A DNA stretch of 64,000 nucleotides from Piper betle (lineage: Eukaryota; Streptophyta; Magnoliopsida; Piperales; Piperaceae). The notes below the pieces were generated by a model. The model worked only from the letters and a program-made list of their open reading frames with translations, did not search any database and was not told where the DNA came from. Numbering within the stretch: position 1 is the first letter of the stretch; each line of letters begins with the position of its first letter. Location of the stretch: assembly GCA_033002965.1 (NCBI GenBank), contig JAURVB010014040.1, positions 1 to 64,000 of the forward strand, given 5' to 3'. Shown here piece after piece: positions 49,660 through 61,073 of the stretch. Made by a program: the position numbers and the translations under genes.

Positions 49660-52056
49660 AATTAAATATTTCTCCATGTTTTGGTCATTTCTTAGCATCC
49701 TGTTTTTACAACATTGCGATGAGGAAAATCATAAGAAACCAAATGGGAAGACAATGGATCTCACGTCACAAACACTAGCAAAAGAAAGACCCATTTGCCA
49801 CGGCCTAATGTCCTGGAGAATGGGCCTTTACCTGTGGCAAATTTTAGCTCACCACGGGAAATAGCCACCGGGGATGGAGTGGTAGTTACGGGCGGATCAA
49901 ACAAGCTATTGCCACTGGGTGTCGTGATTAAACTTAGCCACCACTTACCTGTGGCAACTCCCGTGAAAAATCTATGGAAAAATAATTAAAAATATATTCA
50001 TTTAGCCACATGCTACTCATAGTGAATTTTAAAAAAATAATAATAATAAAAATCCCGTGTCGGGCTAGCTAGGCAGTGAAGTGGAGGAGACGGCAAGGAT
50101 TTCATGGTGGTGGGGATGGTCGTGCCAGTATGGTCGTGTTGGGGCCAGGATAGCCATGGTGGGGCCGAGATAGAGTTGTTTTCGCTTGTGGTGAGGGACA
50201 ATGGTGGTGGGAAGGCGGAGTGGCTGTGACGGTTGGGCTAGAGCAAAGGTGGAGGCGGGGGATGGCTGCAACGGGGATGGGCGTGGCTGGGATGGCCATG
50301 GCGTAGGTGGTTGCGGCAGAGTTAGAGGCAGGGGACAGCTATGACCGAGGTGGAGGAGGTCGGCTGGGGCGGAGCTGGCTATGGCTGTAGCGGTCGGGCC
50401 AGGGGAGAGGTGGAGGAGGTGGAGGTGGCTTGGTCGGGTGGTGGCTGTGGCGGTCAGCATGGGAAGAGCACTACCGGTCATAAAGTAGTGGCCAATGAGG
50501 GGCGGTGGTGGCGATCGAGGCCACTTGCATGTGACCTTCGAGGGCCAGCGATGCACGCAGTCCTGAATAGACCATGCACACGTCAGAGCATGCTAAGCCC
50601 AGTTGAATAAAAAAATGAAAGAGAATTTTTTGACCAAATAAATAATTTTTTTTAAAAAAATTACATATTGCCGCTACAAGTGGTGGCCATGCTATTCTCG
50701 TTGTATTTTGAGAGAAAAATGGTTAACTTGTTTTAATAAAATCGAATATTGCCGATGTTTGTTGTGGCTAGCACCATTTTCAAAAAAAGATGGCAACAAC
50801 CACCGCTTACGATGGATAATCTCATAGTTAACTTTTGCCACCACTATTGGCTAACTTTTTTAAAAAAATTGATATTAACACCGCAAGAGTTGGCTATCAT
50901 CGTCTTCTTTTAAAAAAGGAAACTTTTGGCAACTGTCACGGCTGATTCCGTGGTTAAATTTTGCCACTGCTTAGCATAGGCAAAGCACGGTTAATTTGCC
51001 ACGGCTATGTCTATGGCAAATTTTAACCGCAGCTGAAAGTCATTTTTGTAATAGTGAAACCTGCATCTTGCATCATTTATGGAATGCATCTGCTCGGGTA
51101 TAATCATTTGCTGCACGGGTCTTTGCTCACTTGATGACAACCTGATGTACTTCTCTAGGGACATAAGTTGATTCTCCTGGGTTTACAGTGTTCGCATACA
51201 CAGTTACAGTATCACCATCCGCCACAGCTTTTCCGTCCACCTGATTATTACAAGCAAATATCAATCCAGCATCATCTATTCTCAATGTATTTTATGCATT
51301 TTACAAGCTTTAGCTTTAGGTGATGCAGTAATTCAACTTGGAATAAGAGCAATTAAGGTCTGAATTCCTATCTCAATGGAAGCAAAAACGCCTGGGGAAT
51401 GTTTGCGATTGTTTATCCATGTGCGAAGTAAAATAAAAAATAAAAATTGAAATCAGATCTTACAGGGAGGGCTCAAAGTTCGTGTTGCACGCCTTGAGGC
51501 AAGGATGGAGGCAGCCCAGATGGTTGGACAATGGCTTGGGGAAGAGGAAATCCATAGAAGGCTAGTAATCCATGCAATCATTCTCGTTTGGTAAGACAAT
51601 GGTGCAAACAATTCAAAGATAGACAAAAGACGTTTTCTTGTCTGAACTTATCTAGCTATGTACCTCAACATCCTGTGTTTTGTGCCTCTTTATAATCAGG
51701 ACAACAAGCCTAGCAGCTTCCTTTGGGGTCCTTGGAGGAGGCTCGGCCACTTTCCTTGCCTTTAGATGTGTTATGCCATTAATATGATCATGTACCTCCA
51801 TCTACAGGAAGTCATTCCAACAATTCCAAACACATATGAGCTGAATCGTTAATGCTAAGATATGGACTAGCTAAATACTAATATTCTTGCGCATCTTCTT
51901 TGAGGAAACAACGCCCTGGTTCCACCATTCGGTAACTTTCACATCACAACCCTACAAAACAAAATCAATATCTAAGAATATTTTATCACTCATAATCATT
52001 CATTTGTGAACAAAAGAGAAAGCGCATATCAGAGGAATTTGAAGCTACGACATACC
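49660..52056 (-). pseudogene. Partial duplicate of the CAN nuclease gene, decayed
   Basis: This - strand copy parallels the intact CAN gene at 59.1-61.1 kb, from the exon 1/intron 1 border to the start of exon 6. Exon 3 counterpart (about 51680-51780) reads EPPPRTP-EAARLVV...RHKTQDVE. Exon 4 counterpart (about 51484-51592) reads [19 protein letters not shown] with a TGA at the FELRTLP position and a lost acceptor AG. Exon 5 counterpart (about 51063-51240) reads [15 protein letters not shown] with two TGA stops. Exon 2 has degenerated to V-VSSKK. Exon 1 and exons 7-9 are absent. A CACTA element sits at the end of exon 5. Several independent lesions prove non-function. Confidence 0.85.
49773..51056. 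mobile_element. Non-autonomous CACTA (En/Spm) element with TSD AAA
   Basis: Begins CACTAGCAAAAG and ends TTTTTGTAATAGTG; its inverted ends are CACTA.../...TAGTG. The 3-bp duplication AAA (49770-49772 and 51057-51059) is the CACTA signature. Both subterminal regions are full of variants of TTGCCAC / GTGGCAA and TGGTGGC motifs, as expected for transposase-binding repeats. The middle (50.06-50.56 kb) is a GC-rich G-on-plus stretch with non-specific open frames. No transposase or other gene, so it depends on another copy. It is inserted in exon 5 of the CAN pseudogene. Confidence 0.9.
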
Positions 52057-52489
52057 AAAGTCACTCGATGATGGCTCTTCACAGTGTGTTGTTGAGCATT
52101 AAATGCTTGCATCCCTTCACTTTGTAGCCTTCATGTCTTCTAGTTTTGAATCATAATTTGCTCTAAAGGACTGTTTAGGACGTCTGGAGGCGGATTCACT
52201 TCCAGGAATTAAGAGGTAGATCTCCCTCTGTGCGGGAGATTGCCCACCTCGAATGCGGCCAGTTTGGTCTCGATTGGTGGACATAGGAGACTTAGAGCTG
52301 TGAGGTTATCTTAACTTCATGTGCACGTCAGAGGACATCACGGATTCCTGCCGATTTAGGTCTTGAATTGAGACCAGACTGAGGCCGGTTTTGGCCGCTT
52401 GCAAAGTGATCTAGGTTAGAGATAATATTCGCCCTAGTTGGTTATCACTTGATGGTCTCATTTTAGTCTAGGGATTTTATGTAAACCCT

Positions 52490-52614
52490 GTTGTAGCACT
52501 TGTTTGATTGATTTAAATTTTTTTTAATTTGTGGTGTCTTAAAATTTAACTTTAATGATTAAATTAATCTCTTTCAATTAAAGAGATTTAAACTAATCAA
52601 ACAAATACTATAAC
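52490..52614. mobile_element. MITE-like inverted-repeat element, copy A
   Basis: About 125 bp with ends GTTGTAGCACTTGTTTGATT and AATCAAACAAATACTATAAC, an imperfect inverted repeat of about 29 bp. The interior is AT-rich. The end sequence is shared with the copy at 55.83 kb. No convincing target-site duplication was found. Confidence 0.5.
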
Positions 52615-54939
52615 TGATTGACACAAATATTGTTGTGTGCTCTTGACCATGATGAAGAAGGGTTTCTTCTTGATTATAAAGGGGTTCAAGGTGTTATTCT
52701 AACATAAAGAGGGAGAGTGATTGAGATTGAATTGATCTTCTGACTAAGACCTCTCCATGAATTTCAGCCATTTTGCCAAACATATTATTTTTTGTTTGTC
52801 TCACTCCTGTATCGTATTTCATGTTAGTATTTTTATCTGGTTAATTTGTTGTCATGCAATTTGTTTGCCCTCTATTTTTGCCGGCTCAAGAAGCACGATT
52901 TAGCAACACTTTTCCTCGTGGCTCCATCAGTTATAATTAACCTTTACAAATTAAGTACATGCATTTTAGGTAAATCAATGTTTAAAATTGGTGTATTACA
53001 ATCTATATATTTTAATGTTTAATTATCACAAATTAAAATTTCTATACGAAAATATCACCTGATTAATGATCACTTAGAGTTTCCTTGCTTGGCATAAAAT
53101 TAATATAAATGAAATGAAAATTTTTAAACAGTAAACCTTAACAGAAGTAATTAATTTTAATGTACTTTTTATAAAAAATATTATTAAGTTAATAATTTTG
53201 TATACAAATTAAGTTCAACTACGTCCAAAAAAACACAAAATAATCATGGTCTGCACCTATGTGCTCTTTAACAAGCAAAAAAAATTTTTTCTTTTTTATT
53301 GGTTAAGGTCTTAGCCAATTTTGTAACCATCTAGAACTTTAAAATGATTTAGTTGCAACCCCTCTTAATTTTCTGTCATTAAGTGGAGGAATTGGAGTCC
53401 AATTTTATTGTAGAGACCCACATAAAAATGCAATATTTGGCAACCATATACGGTACTTAGACGCAAATGTTGCCACGTTGCTTTGGGGAAAAAATGGTTA
53501 CCCACGCCAAATTAATTATACGTGCATACAAAATTTTTAGGACACTAGTGTACTGGTTACCATATCAGAATGATTTTCAAATTATATATAAAATGTTGTA
53601 TTTAATATCAAAAATATGAAGTCATCAATAATTAATTAAATAGCAGTTAAAATTCCGTAATTTTTAACATAATGGTCTCAATTAGATTAATACAAAGTAG
53701 TGCTGCCAGGGGGATCAATACTTAAGCAAGCAGTTAAAAGTTGGCATAAAATTAAAGCTTAGTTTTTTGTAGGCTTAAGTTTTTTTTCAATAATCCTCCT
53801 AGCGTTAATAGGCCCAGAGAATTTTTCCTAAATTTGTTCTAAGTGGGTATGTTTACCAAATTTACTCCTATATAATACATTGGGTGCACCCCCTAAAGTT
53901 GCTCACCAAAGAGTCTTGTAACAAGTACGTGCTCCACAATCCTTCGAAGCTTTCCTCTGTCTCCATCAGATTGAACCTCTGCAACAGTAAGCAATCTTTT
54001 AAAGTAGTTGAAACGGAGTTAGGTATGACATAAGAAACGTGTTGAGTTTTTGCTTCATGTCGAAGGAGTAAATATTAGAGATTTATGAAATTTATTAATG
54101 GAAAAAGTTGGTCTCAGGTGGATATTTATGTCAATTCTAAAAGAAATATTGTTGTCAATATGATTTATGTGATATGCTGTCGATTACAAGAAATTATGAC
54201 CTGTTAAATTTATTGTAGGCATGTGTAATCTTGTTCTAAGGCGGTAAATGGTCATTCGATTTGCCAATTCATTAATTGTTTTGAATTAAATAAAATAGAA
54301 ATGGTGACAACTTTGTTCATCGTATTAGAAAAATAGTTAAAAACCCAATTAATTTAATTAAACTGACTTTACATATAAATGATAAAGGCAAAAAGATGTA
54401 CACAATCGATTTACCAATTTAACTAAATATTATTTAGTTATTTTATATATAACAATATATAAAACTTATTTTATAGCCTCAACATTGATCTTGAAACTAA
54501 TAGTTGTCAAAGTAACAATCTAATAAGTTTACTTAACATACATTTTGGGAATGAGAAAGTATTTAAGATAACTTAGCTTATAAACAACTTAATAAAATTT
54601 GATTTATTATATATAATTTTTAATCGATTTAAATATAATTTAACCTTTTAAGTAGTGATAAAATGGTAAAAACATGGTTATGACGAAATTTTATAAACTT
54701 GGTTAATGACTTGGTTATGGTAAGAATTTAGCCCTAATTCTTAATAACTTTTAATCTTAGTTTTCCCAAAAATGATTGTGAAGTAATATGATGCCCACTA
54801 TTAATTTAGATAAGTACTGGCTTTACTTATTCTTTTGTGGTGAATGAATAAATAAATATCGAAACAGATCATATAAAGAGATTTATTAATAAGATAGTCC
54901 TCAATGTATAATTAAATTAATATGCAATAAGTATATGGG

Positions 54940-54941
<2 letters not shown>

Positions 54942-54971
<30 letters not shown>
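54942..54971. repeat. (TA)n microsatellite
   Basis: About 15 TA units. Confidence 0.85.
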
Positions 54972-54973
<2 letters not shown>

Positions 54974-55828
54974 CTACACCTTTTATTTTGACCAATTTAG
55001 TGAGTCCCATAATTTAGAAACTACATAGATAAAAAAAAGTAATAAGGATAATTATAAAATTTCAATGTAATTTAATGCTTTTATTCATCTTAGTTATCAA
55101 AGTAATTTTAATAAAAGATATATATATATATATACTTTATTTTTATATTGTTTTTTATACACTATAACAAGATTATTATTATTTTGCTCTCATCACTTTT
55201 CGGTCTTCTCCTCACAAGACGTCAATGTTGGCCCTGCATATCTCTTTCATTCATTTCATACTTGCCTAAAACTTTTAGATTTCCTATCTTACTTGCCCAA
55301 AACTCAACTTCGGTGTCCTCTCTATCCTCTCCTATTTATCCAAAACTCTTCATTTTCGTCTCTTACTTAGCTCAAAACTTAATGTTAGTCAATATTTACT
55401 TTTAATTGTTTAAAATAATTGTTTTGAACTAGTTATATATTAATATTTTAGTTTTAATTTTAAAATTTCTTCATATAGTTTTTACTTTTGATAATTTCAA
55501 ATTGATTTTAATGAGCAAGATATTTTTAAATATATTTGGAAAAAATGTATTTAAAATCAAATATTTACTTATATTTGCATTTCAAATCACTTTATGTTTC
55601 TTCATATATTATTAATTAATTTAAGATATATTACATATTAAAAATATTAAATTTTATTTACAACTTTAGCTAATTACATAATATTTAAGTGTAATTTTGG
55701 TGATGTTGAGGGCCACTTGGAAATTTGAAATGTTTTAGTGTATGTCAATTTATATTGGGCATTTAATGCAGATATTTAGTTTTAACTTTGGTAAAATAAA
55801 ATTTTTAACTAAGAATTTATAGGGTAGG

Positions 55829-55996
55829 GATTTGCTGTATCACTTAATACATCAAACTCAATGTAGTATTTATTTGATTGATTTAAATCTCTTTAATTAG
55901 AAATATTTAAAATTTCATCAGTAATAATTAAGTTAACATTAAACCAATCATATAAATACTACAACGAATTTGCTATAGCACTCGCTACAACAAATC
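55829..55996. mobile_element. MITE-like inverted-repeat element, copy B
   Basis: About 168 bp. Left end GATTTGCTGTATCACTTAAT and right end GCTATAGCACTCGCTACAAC form an imperfect inverted repeat that continues inward through GTAGTATTTATTTGATTG and CAATCATATAAATACTAC. It shares TTTGATTGATTTAAAT with copy A, so both belong to one family. Confidence 0.55.
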
Positions 55997-56148
55997 TTTG
56001 CCAAATTTATAGATATCTTAAACTAAGTTTTCAAATTGTAAAATTATTATATTTTATATATTATACTTTATTTAAAAGGGAAAATTTTTTAATGTTTTTA
56101 ATGTTATAAATTTTTTATTTTACTTTTTACCAAACTTTTAAAATTTTA

Positions 56149-56150
56149 TA

Positions 56151-56181
<31 letters not shown>

Positions 56182-56182
56182 T
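56149..56182. repeat. (TG)n-(TA)n microsatellite
   Basis: A short TG run followed by about 11 TA units. Confidence 0.8.
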
Positions 56183-56323
56183 ATTAAGTGATTAAGAGAT
56201 TAGTAGTTTTTTTTTCTTACTGAAAAAAAAATATTTATATGGGCAAGTGCCTACTCGTACATATAATTCATCACAGTCCTTAAAATATAAAGGCAGCTAG
56301 AACAAGAAGATTGATCAAACAGG

Positions 56324-57803
56324 TCAAGTGAAAGCAATACGCGGTAACCCACTTGAATCTGACGTGGCTTTCCCAATTTGATCTTCACTAATAAACACTT
56401 CCAAGGCACTAATAATGGGTGGCAAAGTTGTCCCATTTGCTGGCCATAGAACAATGTTTGTTGCAGATCTATTGAGCCATATTGGGCACAACGTCACCAC
56501 CCTGCAATACTTTAGGTTGTTAGGAACAGCCACAACTCCCCTCTTCTCCATCAATCTCAATTCTTATCTTTCTGGCAGTACATGACAATGTAGGCTGGCT
56601 GTGGCACTGGTGAAACTTCAAAGTAAGACGGCATATGAATAAGGTTCTGATGCATTCCCGGATTCTATGGCTGCGGTGATAACACCTTGGGGAGGGTAAT
56701 TCTCTGTATTTGGATCAAAATCATACTCGGAAGAAGACACATTCGGATATCCGGACATTTTCTTCGCTTTCCCCACTCTCCTGAACTGCTCGTCTGTCCA
56801 AACCCCGTCGAATATATTTCATGCAAAGAATTTTGTAAGTCAAACGAGAAGAGCTAGTTCATGAAAAGAATTTAAGGTTTTACAATTCCTGAGATGTACA
56901 TTAAGATGCAATTTAGACCATTCCGATGCAATTGCAATAGATTTTGTGTGCAATTTTGTAATGTGCAAAAAGAAGGTAGAGGAAAACACCCAAACGAACA
57001 TGGATGGAATTTATGCGGAAAGAATGGTATTCTATGGTCTGAGCTCAAATCATCTAATCTTGGGTATTGCCCAAGTTCTTTATGTAACTTGTTGGAGAAA
57101 TGAATTTGCCTGTTTAAACAAAAAAAGGGTTGGCTTTAGGAACATACTTAATCTCTTTGTCTCCTCCAAAGTTGATTCTAGTCCTCTTGGGAAATATTTT
57201 ATCTGGATCCATCTTGTTGTACATCTCTCGGGGCATTTGCATGGCCTCCAAAGATGAAATGAAAGGCAAATTTCCTTTCCTAGTTTGAACACTTCCGCCG
57301 GTGTTGCTATAAACTTGCTCAAAGAATATGGCTTCTTTGCTAGAGGATGTGTCTACAGTTTTCCATTTCCTGCCATCAAACTCAAGATCAAAGGTTGGAG
57401 GCCTTGACAAATCATCATAGTTTCCATTATAGAAACCAGCTCTGAACGTGAACTTCATTGAGTTGATCAATGGCAAGAGATAGCAGCTTCTTGTTTAAAT
57501 GGGGAAATATCTGAGCGTGCTCAATTGTTGGTCAGTCTTGTTGCCTTCAATGGCCTTGTTTAAAACTGTATCAATGAATTCTTCATCTGTTTCCCAGTTA
57601 AGCTCGTTGAAACGATACAAGCTTTGAGCTCCACAATCGACGTTTAACCAATAGTAAAACTCTGTCGAAAAAAATACTTCAGATTCAATCGACTTCGAAG
57701 AATGTGGCTATAAAAAAATGTAAACTGACATACCAAGATCAAAAGCTTGTATGGTGGAAAAGAAAGTAGAATCACAAAACGTGAGCTTGTTTATGATGGC
57801 CAT
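56324..57803 (-). pseudogene. Malectin-like domain fragment of a receptor kinase family gene
   Basis: Malectin-like domains form the extracellular part of a large family of plant LRR receptor kinases. The - strand shows MAIINKLTF...AFDL (57803-57734), FYYWLNVDCGAQSLYRFNELNW (57660-57595), then an in-frame TAA at 57497-57495 before SCYLLPLIN, then KFTFRAGFYNGNYDDLSRPP, FDLEFDGRKW, and LPFISSLEAMQMPREMYNK (57474 to about 57150), a donor-like GTATGT after RINFGGDKEI, a later piece FDGVWTDEQF...NASEP (about 56815-56640), and NGTTLPPIISALEVFISED (about 56435-56380), the characteristic end of the domain. LRRs and kinase are missing. The TAA, weak acceptors and missing remainder make it a fragment. 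It could have been a secreted malectin-only gene, but the stop argues against it. Confidence 0.75.
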
Positions 57804-58130
57804 GATTACTAGCTAACAACACAAAGTTACCGAAGGTGGCGGGGCGTCCACTGGGTGTCGCTGAATCGGCGATGGCGGGGGCAGATGATTACCAGCTAAC
57901 AACACACAAAGTTGCCCAGAGGAGCAACAACACACAAAGTTACCGAAGGTGGCGGAGGGGGGGGGGGCGCCTGGTGGGACGGGGGTCGCCGAATCGGGCG
58001 ATGGCAGAGTGCGGGGGGGCGGGAATGGGCGGCGGGCGGTGGCGCGGTGGGGTGGGGCACGGCGGCGGGCGGTGGCACGGCGAGGTCGACGGGCGGTCGT
58101 AGGCGGGTCCATCATATGGTGGGTGGGTGG
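57804..58130. other. GC-rich insertion-like segment with internal duplication
   Basis: Directly upstream of the malectin fragment's ATG, GATTACTAGCTAACAACACA at 57804 recurs as GATTACCAGCTAACAACACA at about 57886, and AAAGTTACCGAAGGTGGCGG occurs at about 57823 and 57937. In between and after lies a G-rich stretch with frames open on both strands and Gly/Pro-rich translation. It looks like an inserted or slipped GC-rich element; no clear ends. Confidence 0.5.
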
Positions 58131-58239
58131 ATTGAACGAGAGTCGCTGGATTTTGATCAAGCAGCTCTCGTTAATGCAGCACACCATAGAAAATCTAGCT
58201 ATTTATAACCATAAATAATCATATATGACATAACAATTT

Positions 58240-58650
58240 GAACTAACTTGAACGTTTTATCAAAGTCAAATGCAATGAGCTCGAGCATTGAGGTAGTCAT
58301 GGGGTCAAGTTATGTTCATTATCCATTGAGCTGATGATTTGATAGCCGAGCTGTATTCGAGCTCTAAAATGTGCGACGATTTCAAGCTGAGCTGTTATTT
58401 GAGATTTGAAATAATGAGCACGAGTTCAAGTCGAGCCGATTGTGTTTTGCTCACAAGCTAGCTTGGCTACTTCCAAGTAAGCTAATCAATATTTAGATTG
58501 ACCAATTTCAAAGTTCGGCAGCAAATATAATGTAAAGTAGCTAGGGTTTCAGCTCACCCAAAGCTTGGGCTCTGGCTTGGCTTAGGACGAGCCTAAGTTC
58601 AGATGGAGTTGGCCAAGAGCTCAGCTTACCATTTATAGACAACTATTTCC
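58240..58650. mobile_element. Degenerate hAT-like fragment (GAGCTCGAGC motifs)
   Basis: Repeated motifs GAGCTCGAGC, CCGAGCTGTATTCGAGCTC and CGAGTTCAAGTCGAGCC resemble the interior of the hAT-like element at 48.8 kb (words such as CGAGCTTGAGCC). I see no terminal repeats, so only a decayed fragment is likely. Confidence 0.35.
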
Positions 58651-59135
58651 TTCATCTTTCCTATTTGTGTAAGCGAATTTAAGCTTTAGGGCTTGAAAGG
58701 TGTTAATATTAGAGGTTGATTACTCCTCAAACAAAGAACGGCATTGTGGTAATTACACCTTTTTATCTTAAGCACATTTTTTCACCATTTGACAATACCA
58801 TATGCATCTTGAATTTTTGCAACATTTCTGTCAAGTTTCATAGCTCAATCAGAGTGACATGTTCAATGTTGGATATTGAAATAGCTGTGCAGTCACCCAG
58901 ATCATGTTTATTATTTGAAAAAATTCATGCACTTGTTACATTACAGATTATCAAACTATTTTACAAATTGAGTTCAAGCAATTGCATCAAACAAGTCAAT
59001 ACTCCAGCTCCAGAAGAAGTATAATTTAATGAACAGTCTTTGTTATTTCACACAATAATTTAGTATCACACCCAACCAATGCTAATTGCTACCTTAGTTA
59101 AGGTCCCAGGTAGAGCTGCAATGGCAGTAATAATT

Positions 59136-61073
59136 TTATGCCCTGTTTCGCTTATCCTTTCTCCATTCCCATGGCATTTCTGGGTTGGAAGCAGCCCACA
59201 GTCCCACCCTAGCAGAACGAGCCTCCCTCTCCCACTACACCAAAAAATTGTCATAAACATTGCTAACAACAAAGGAGAAGAAGAGCTTTATTTATATGTT
59301 CATTTGAATCATCACTTAGAATGATATAGTTTAGGTCACTCACTGCTGCCAACTCTGGTCTTTGATCATATGCAACATAGTGCCAAGCACAACCCATTTT
59401 CAGCATCAGTTCCTATAATTAAAACGTTTGGAAATGCATCAAATATGGAAGTAGTAATGGATGGATTAGAACGCAATGCTTCTTCTTTGCTCATAATAAT
59501 GCAGACCTGTACAAATAACCCATTACAGTATATATCTGCAACGCATCGATTATATCGATCTTCACCATAAACGAAGAGTTGCAGACACTTTCCTTGGACA
59601 AGATTGAGCAACAGCTCTTTAGCCTCCTTTCCATAAGGCATCGAACTTTCGGGGGCATCGATTCCCCTATTAAAGGAAGAGTCAACCAGCTTAATTATGA
59701 TTCACAAAACAATTCCCACAACATTTTCAAGTATAGTAACCTCATTTAACTTAAGCATACCTCAATCGAATGCGATACTTTTTCGCAAGAACTTCATTGT
59801 TCTGACCATCCTTCAGCACCCTGTTTTTGCAACATTGAGATCAGGAAAACCACAAGAAACCGAAATGGAATACAATCAATCTTATGGCACCGACCTGTAT
59901 CCTGCACCAATAATTACTTTATGGAATGCATCTGCTTGGGTATAATTTTTTGCTGCACGGGCCTTGGATCGTTTTATGGCAGCCTGATGTATTTCTATAG
60001 GGACATTAGATGATTCTCTTGGGTCTGTAGTGTCCACATACACAGTTAGAGTATCACCATCTGCCACAGCTTTTCCATCAACCTAATAACAAACAAATAT
60101 CAATCCAACATTGCCTATTCTCAATATAGTTGATACCCTTAACATGATCATGTACCACCATTAACAACAGGTTGATTCTTAATCCCAACAATTCAATATA
60201 TGGTATAAGAACAATAAGGAGTGCATTCCAATCCCAATGGAAGCAAAAATACCCGGGGAATATTTGCCCTTGTATATCCGAGTGCAAAGCAAAAAAAATC
60301 TAGTACTCAAATCTCACAGGTAGTGTTCGAAGTTCGAATAGCACGCCTTGAGGCAAGGAAGGTGGCACCCAAGATGGCTGCACAATAGCTTGGGGAAGAG
60401 GAAGTCCATAGAAGGCTAGCAATCCCTGCAATCATCCTCCTTTGGTAAACCAGTCGTGTAAATCAATTCAAAAGTAGCCAAAGGATGTTTGCTTGTTTTA
60501 ATATATCTAACTACCTCAACATCCTGTGTTTTGTGCCTCTTTAGAGTCTGGACAACAAGCCTAGCAGCCTCCTCTGTGGTCCTTGGAGGAGGCTTGGCTT
60601 CTTTCCAAGCCTGCAGAAGTTTGTTATACCTTTAACATAATCATGCACCACCATCAACAACAGGTTAACTCCTAATCCCAACAATTCTAAACAGATCTGA
60701 GCTAAATAGCCAATGCTAAGATATGGACAAGCTAAGTACCAATTCGCCTGCGCCCTCTTAGAGGAAACAACATACTGGCTCAACCCATCGGGAACCTTCA
60801 CATCACAACATAACAACAATGACCCACAAGGTCAAATCAACATCTAAGCACATATTGAACTCATAATCATTCATTTATGAACAAAATTAAAAGTACCCAT
60901 CAGAGGATTTTGAAGCTATGGCACACCTGAGAGGTGATCTCGTAGTGGAAGATGTCATGGGCAAGAGCTGAGACGCCGGCTGTGGAGTGGGTGGCGCCAT
61001 GGGGGGCAAGAGAATTGGAGTCATGATCCGGTTTGAAGCAGCTGCGGTAGAGGAAGCGAAGGGCGTTGCCCAT
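59136..61073 (-). CDS. CAN: Calcium-dependent staphylococcal-like nuclease (CAN1/CAN2 type)
   Basis: Ca2+-dependent endonuclease cleaving DNA and RNA; Arabidopsis CAN proteins are membrane-anchored. Nine exons, high to low: 61073-60927, 60795-60740, 60629-60515, 60425-60318, 60082-59895, 59820-59761, 59666-59507, 59412-59344, 59234-59136. All splice sites are GT-AG and phases fit, giving 333 residues (family about 320-340). The N-terminus [15 protein letters not shown] carries a Gly-2 myristoylation context and Cys-12 for palmitoylation. Residues 60-106 hold the conserved [10 protein letters not shown]...[12 protein letters not shown] helix region. The nuclease domain runs from about 143 ([15 protein letters not shown]) to 300. 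By alignment with staphylococcal nuclease, likely catalytic or Ca2+ residues are Asp150/Asp152, Arg223, Asp228, Glu231 (GIDAPE) and Arg265 (DRYNR), all present. The C-terminus is [13 protein letters not shown]. The first ATG after a stop-free leader fits the MGN start of the family. It appears functional. Confidence 0.93.

Larger units (their letters stand above)
52060..56250. other. AT-rich intergenic with small repeats
   Basis: Except for the two MITE-like elements and two microsatellites listed separately, I see no gene. The ORF-like stretch near 55.15-55.4 kb is a CT-rich hydrophobic translation without family resemblance. Confidence 0.4.

Noticed and set aside
59066..59272. 68-codon frame on the - strand over the last CAN exon
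   Set aside because: It is an out-of-frame shadow; the correct frame encodes [13 protein letters not shown].
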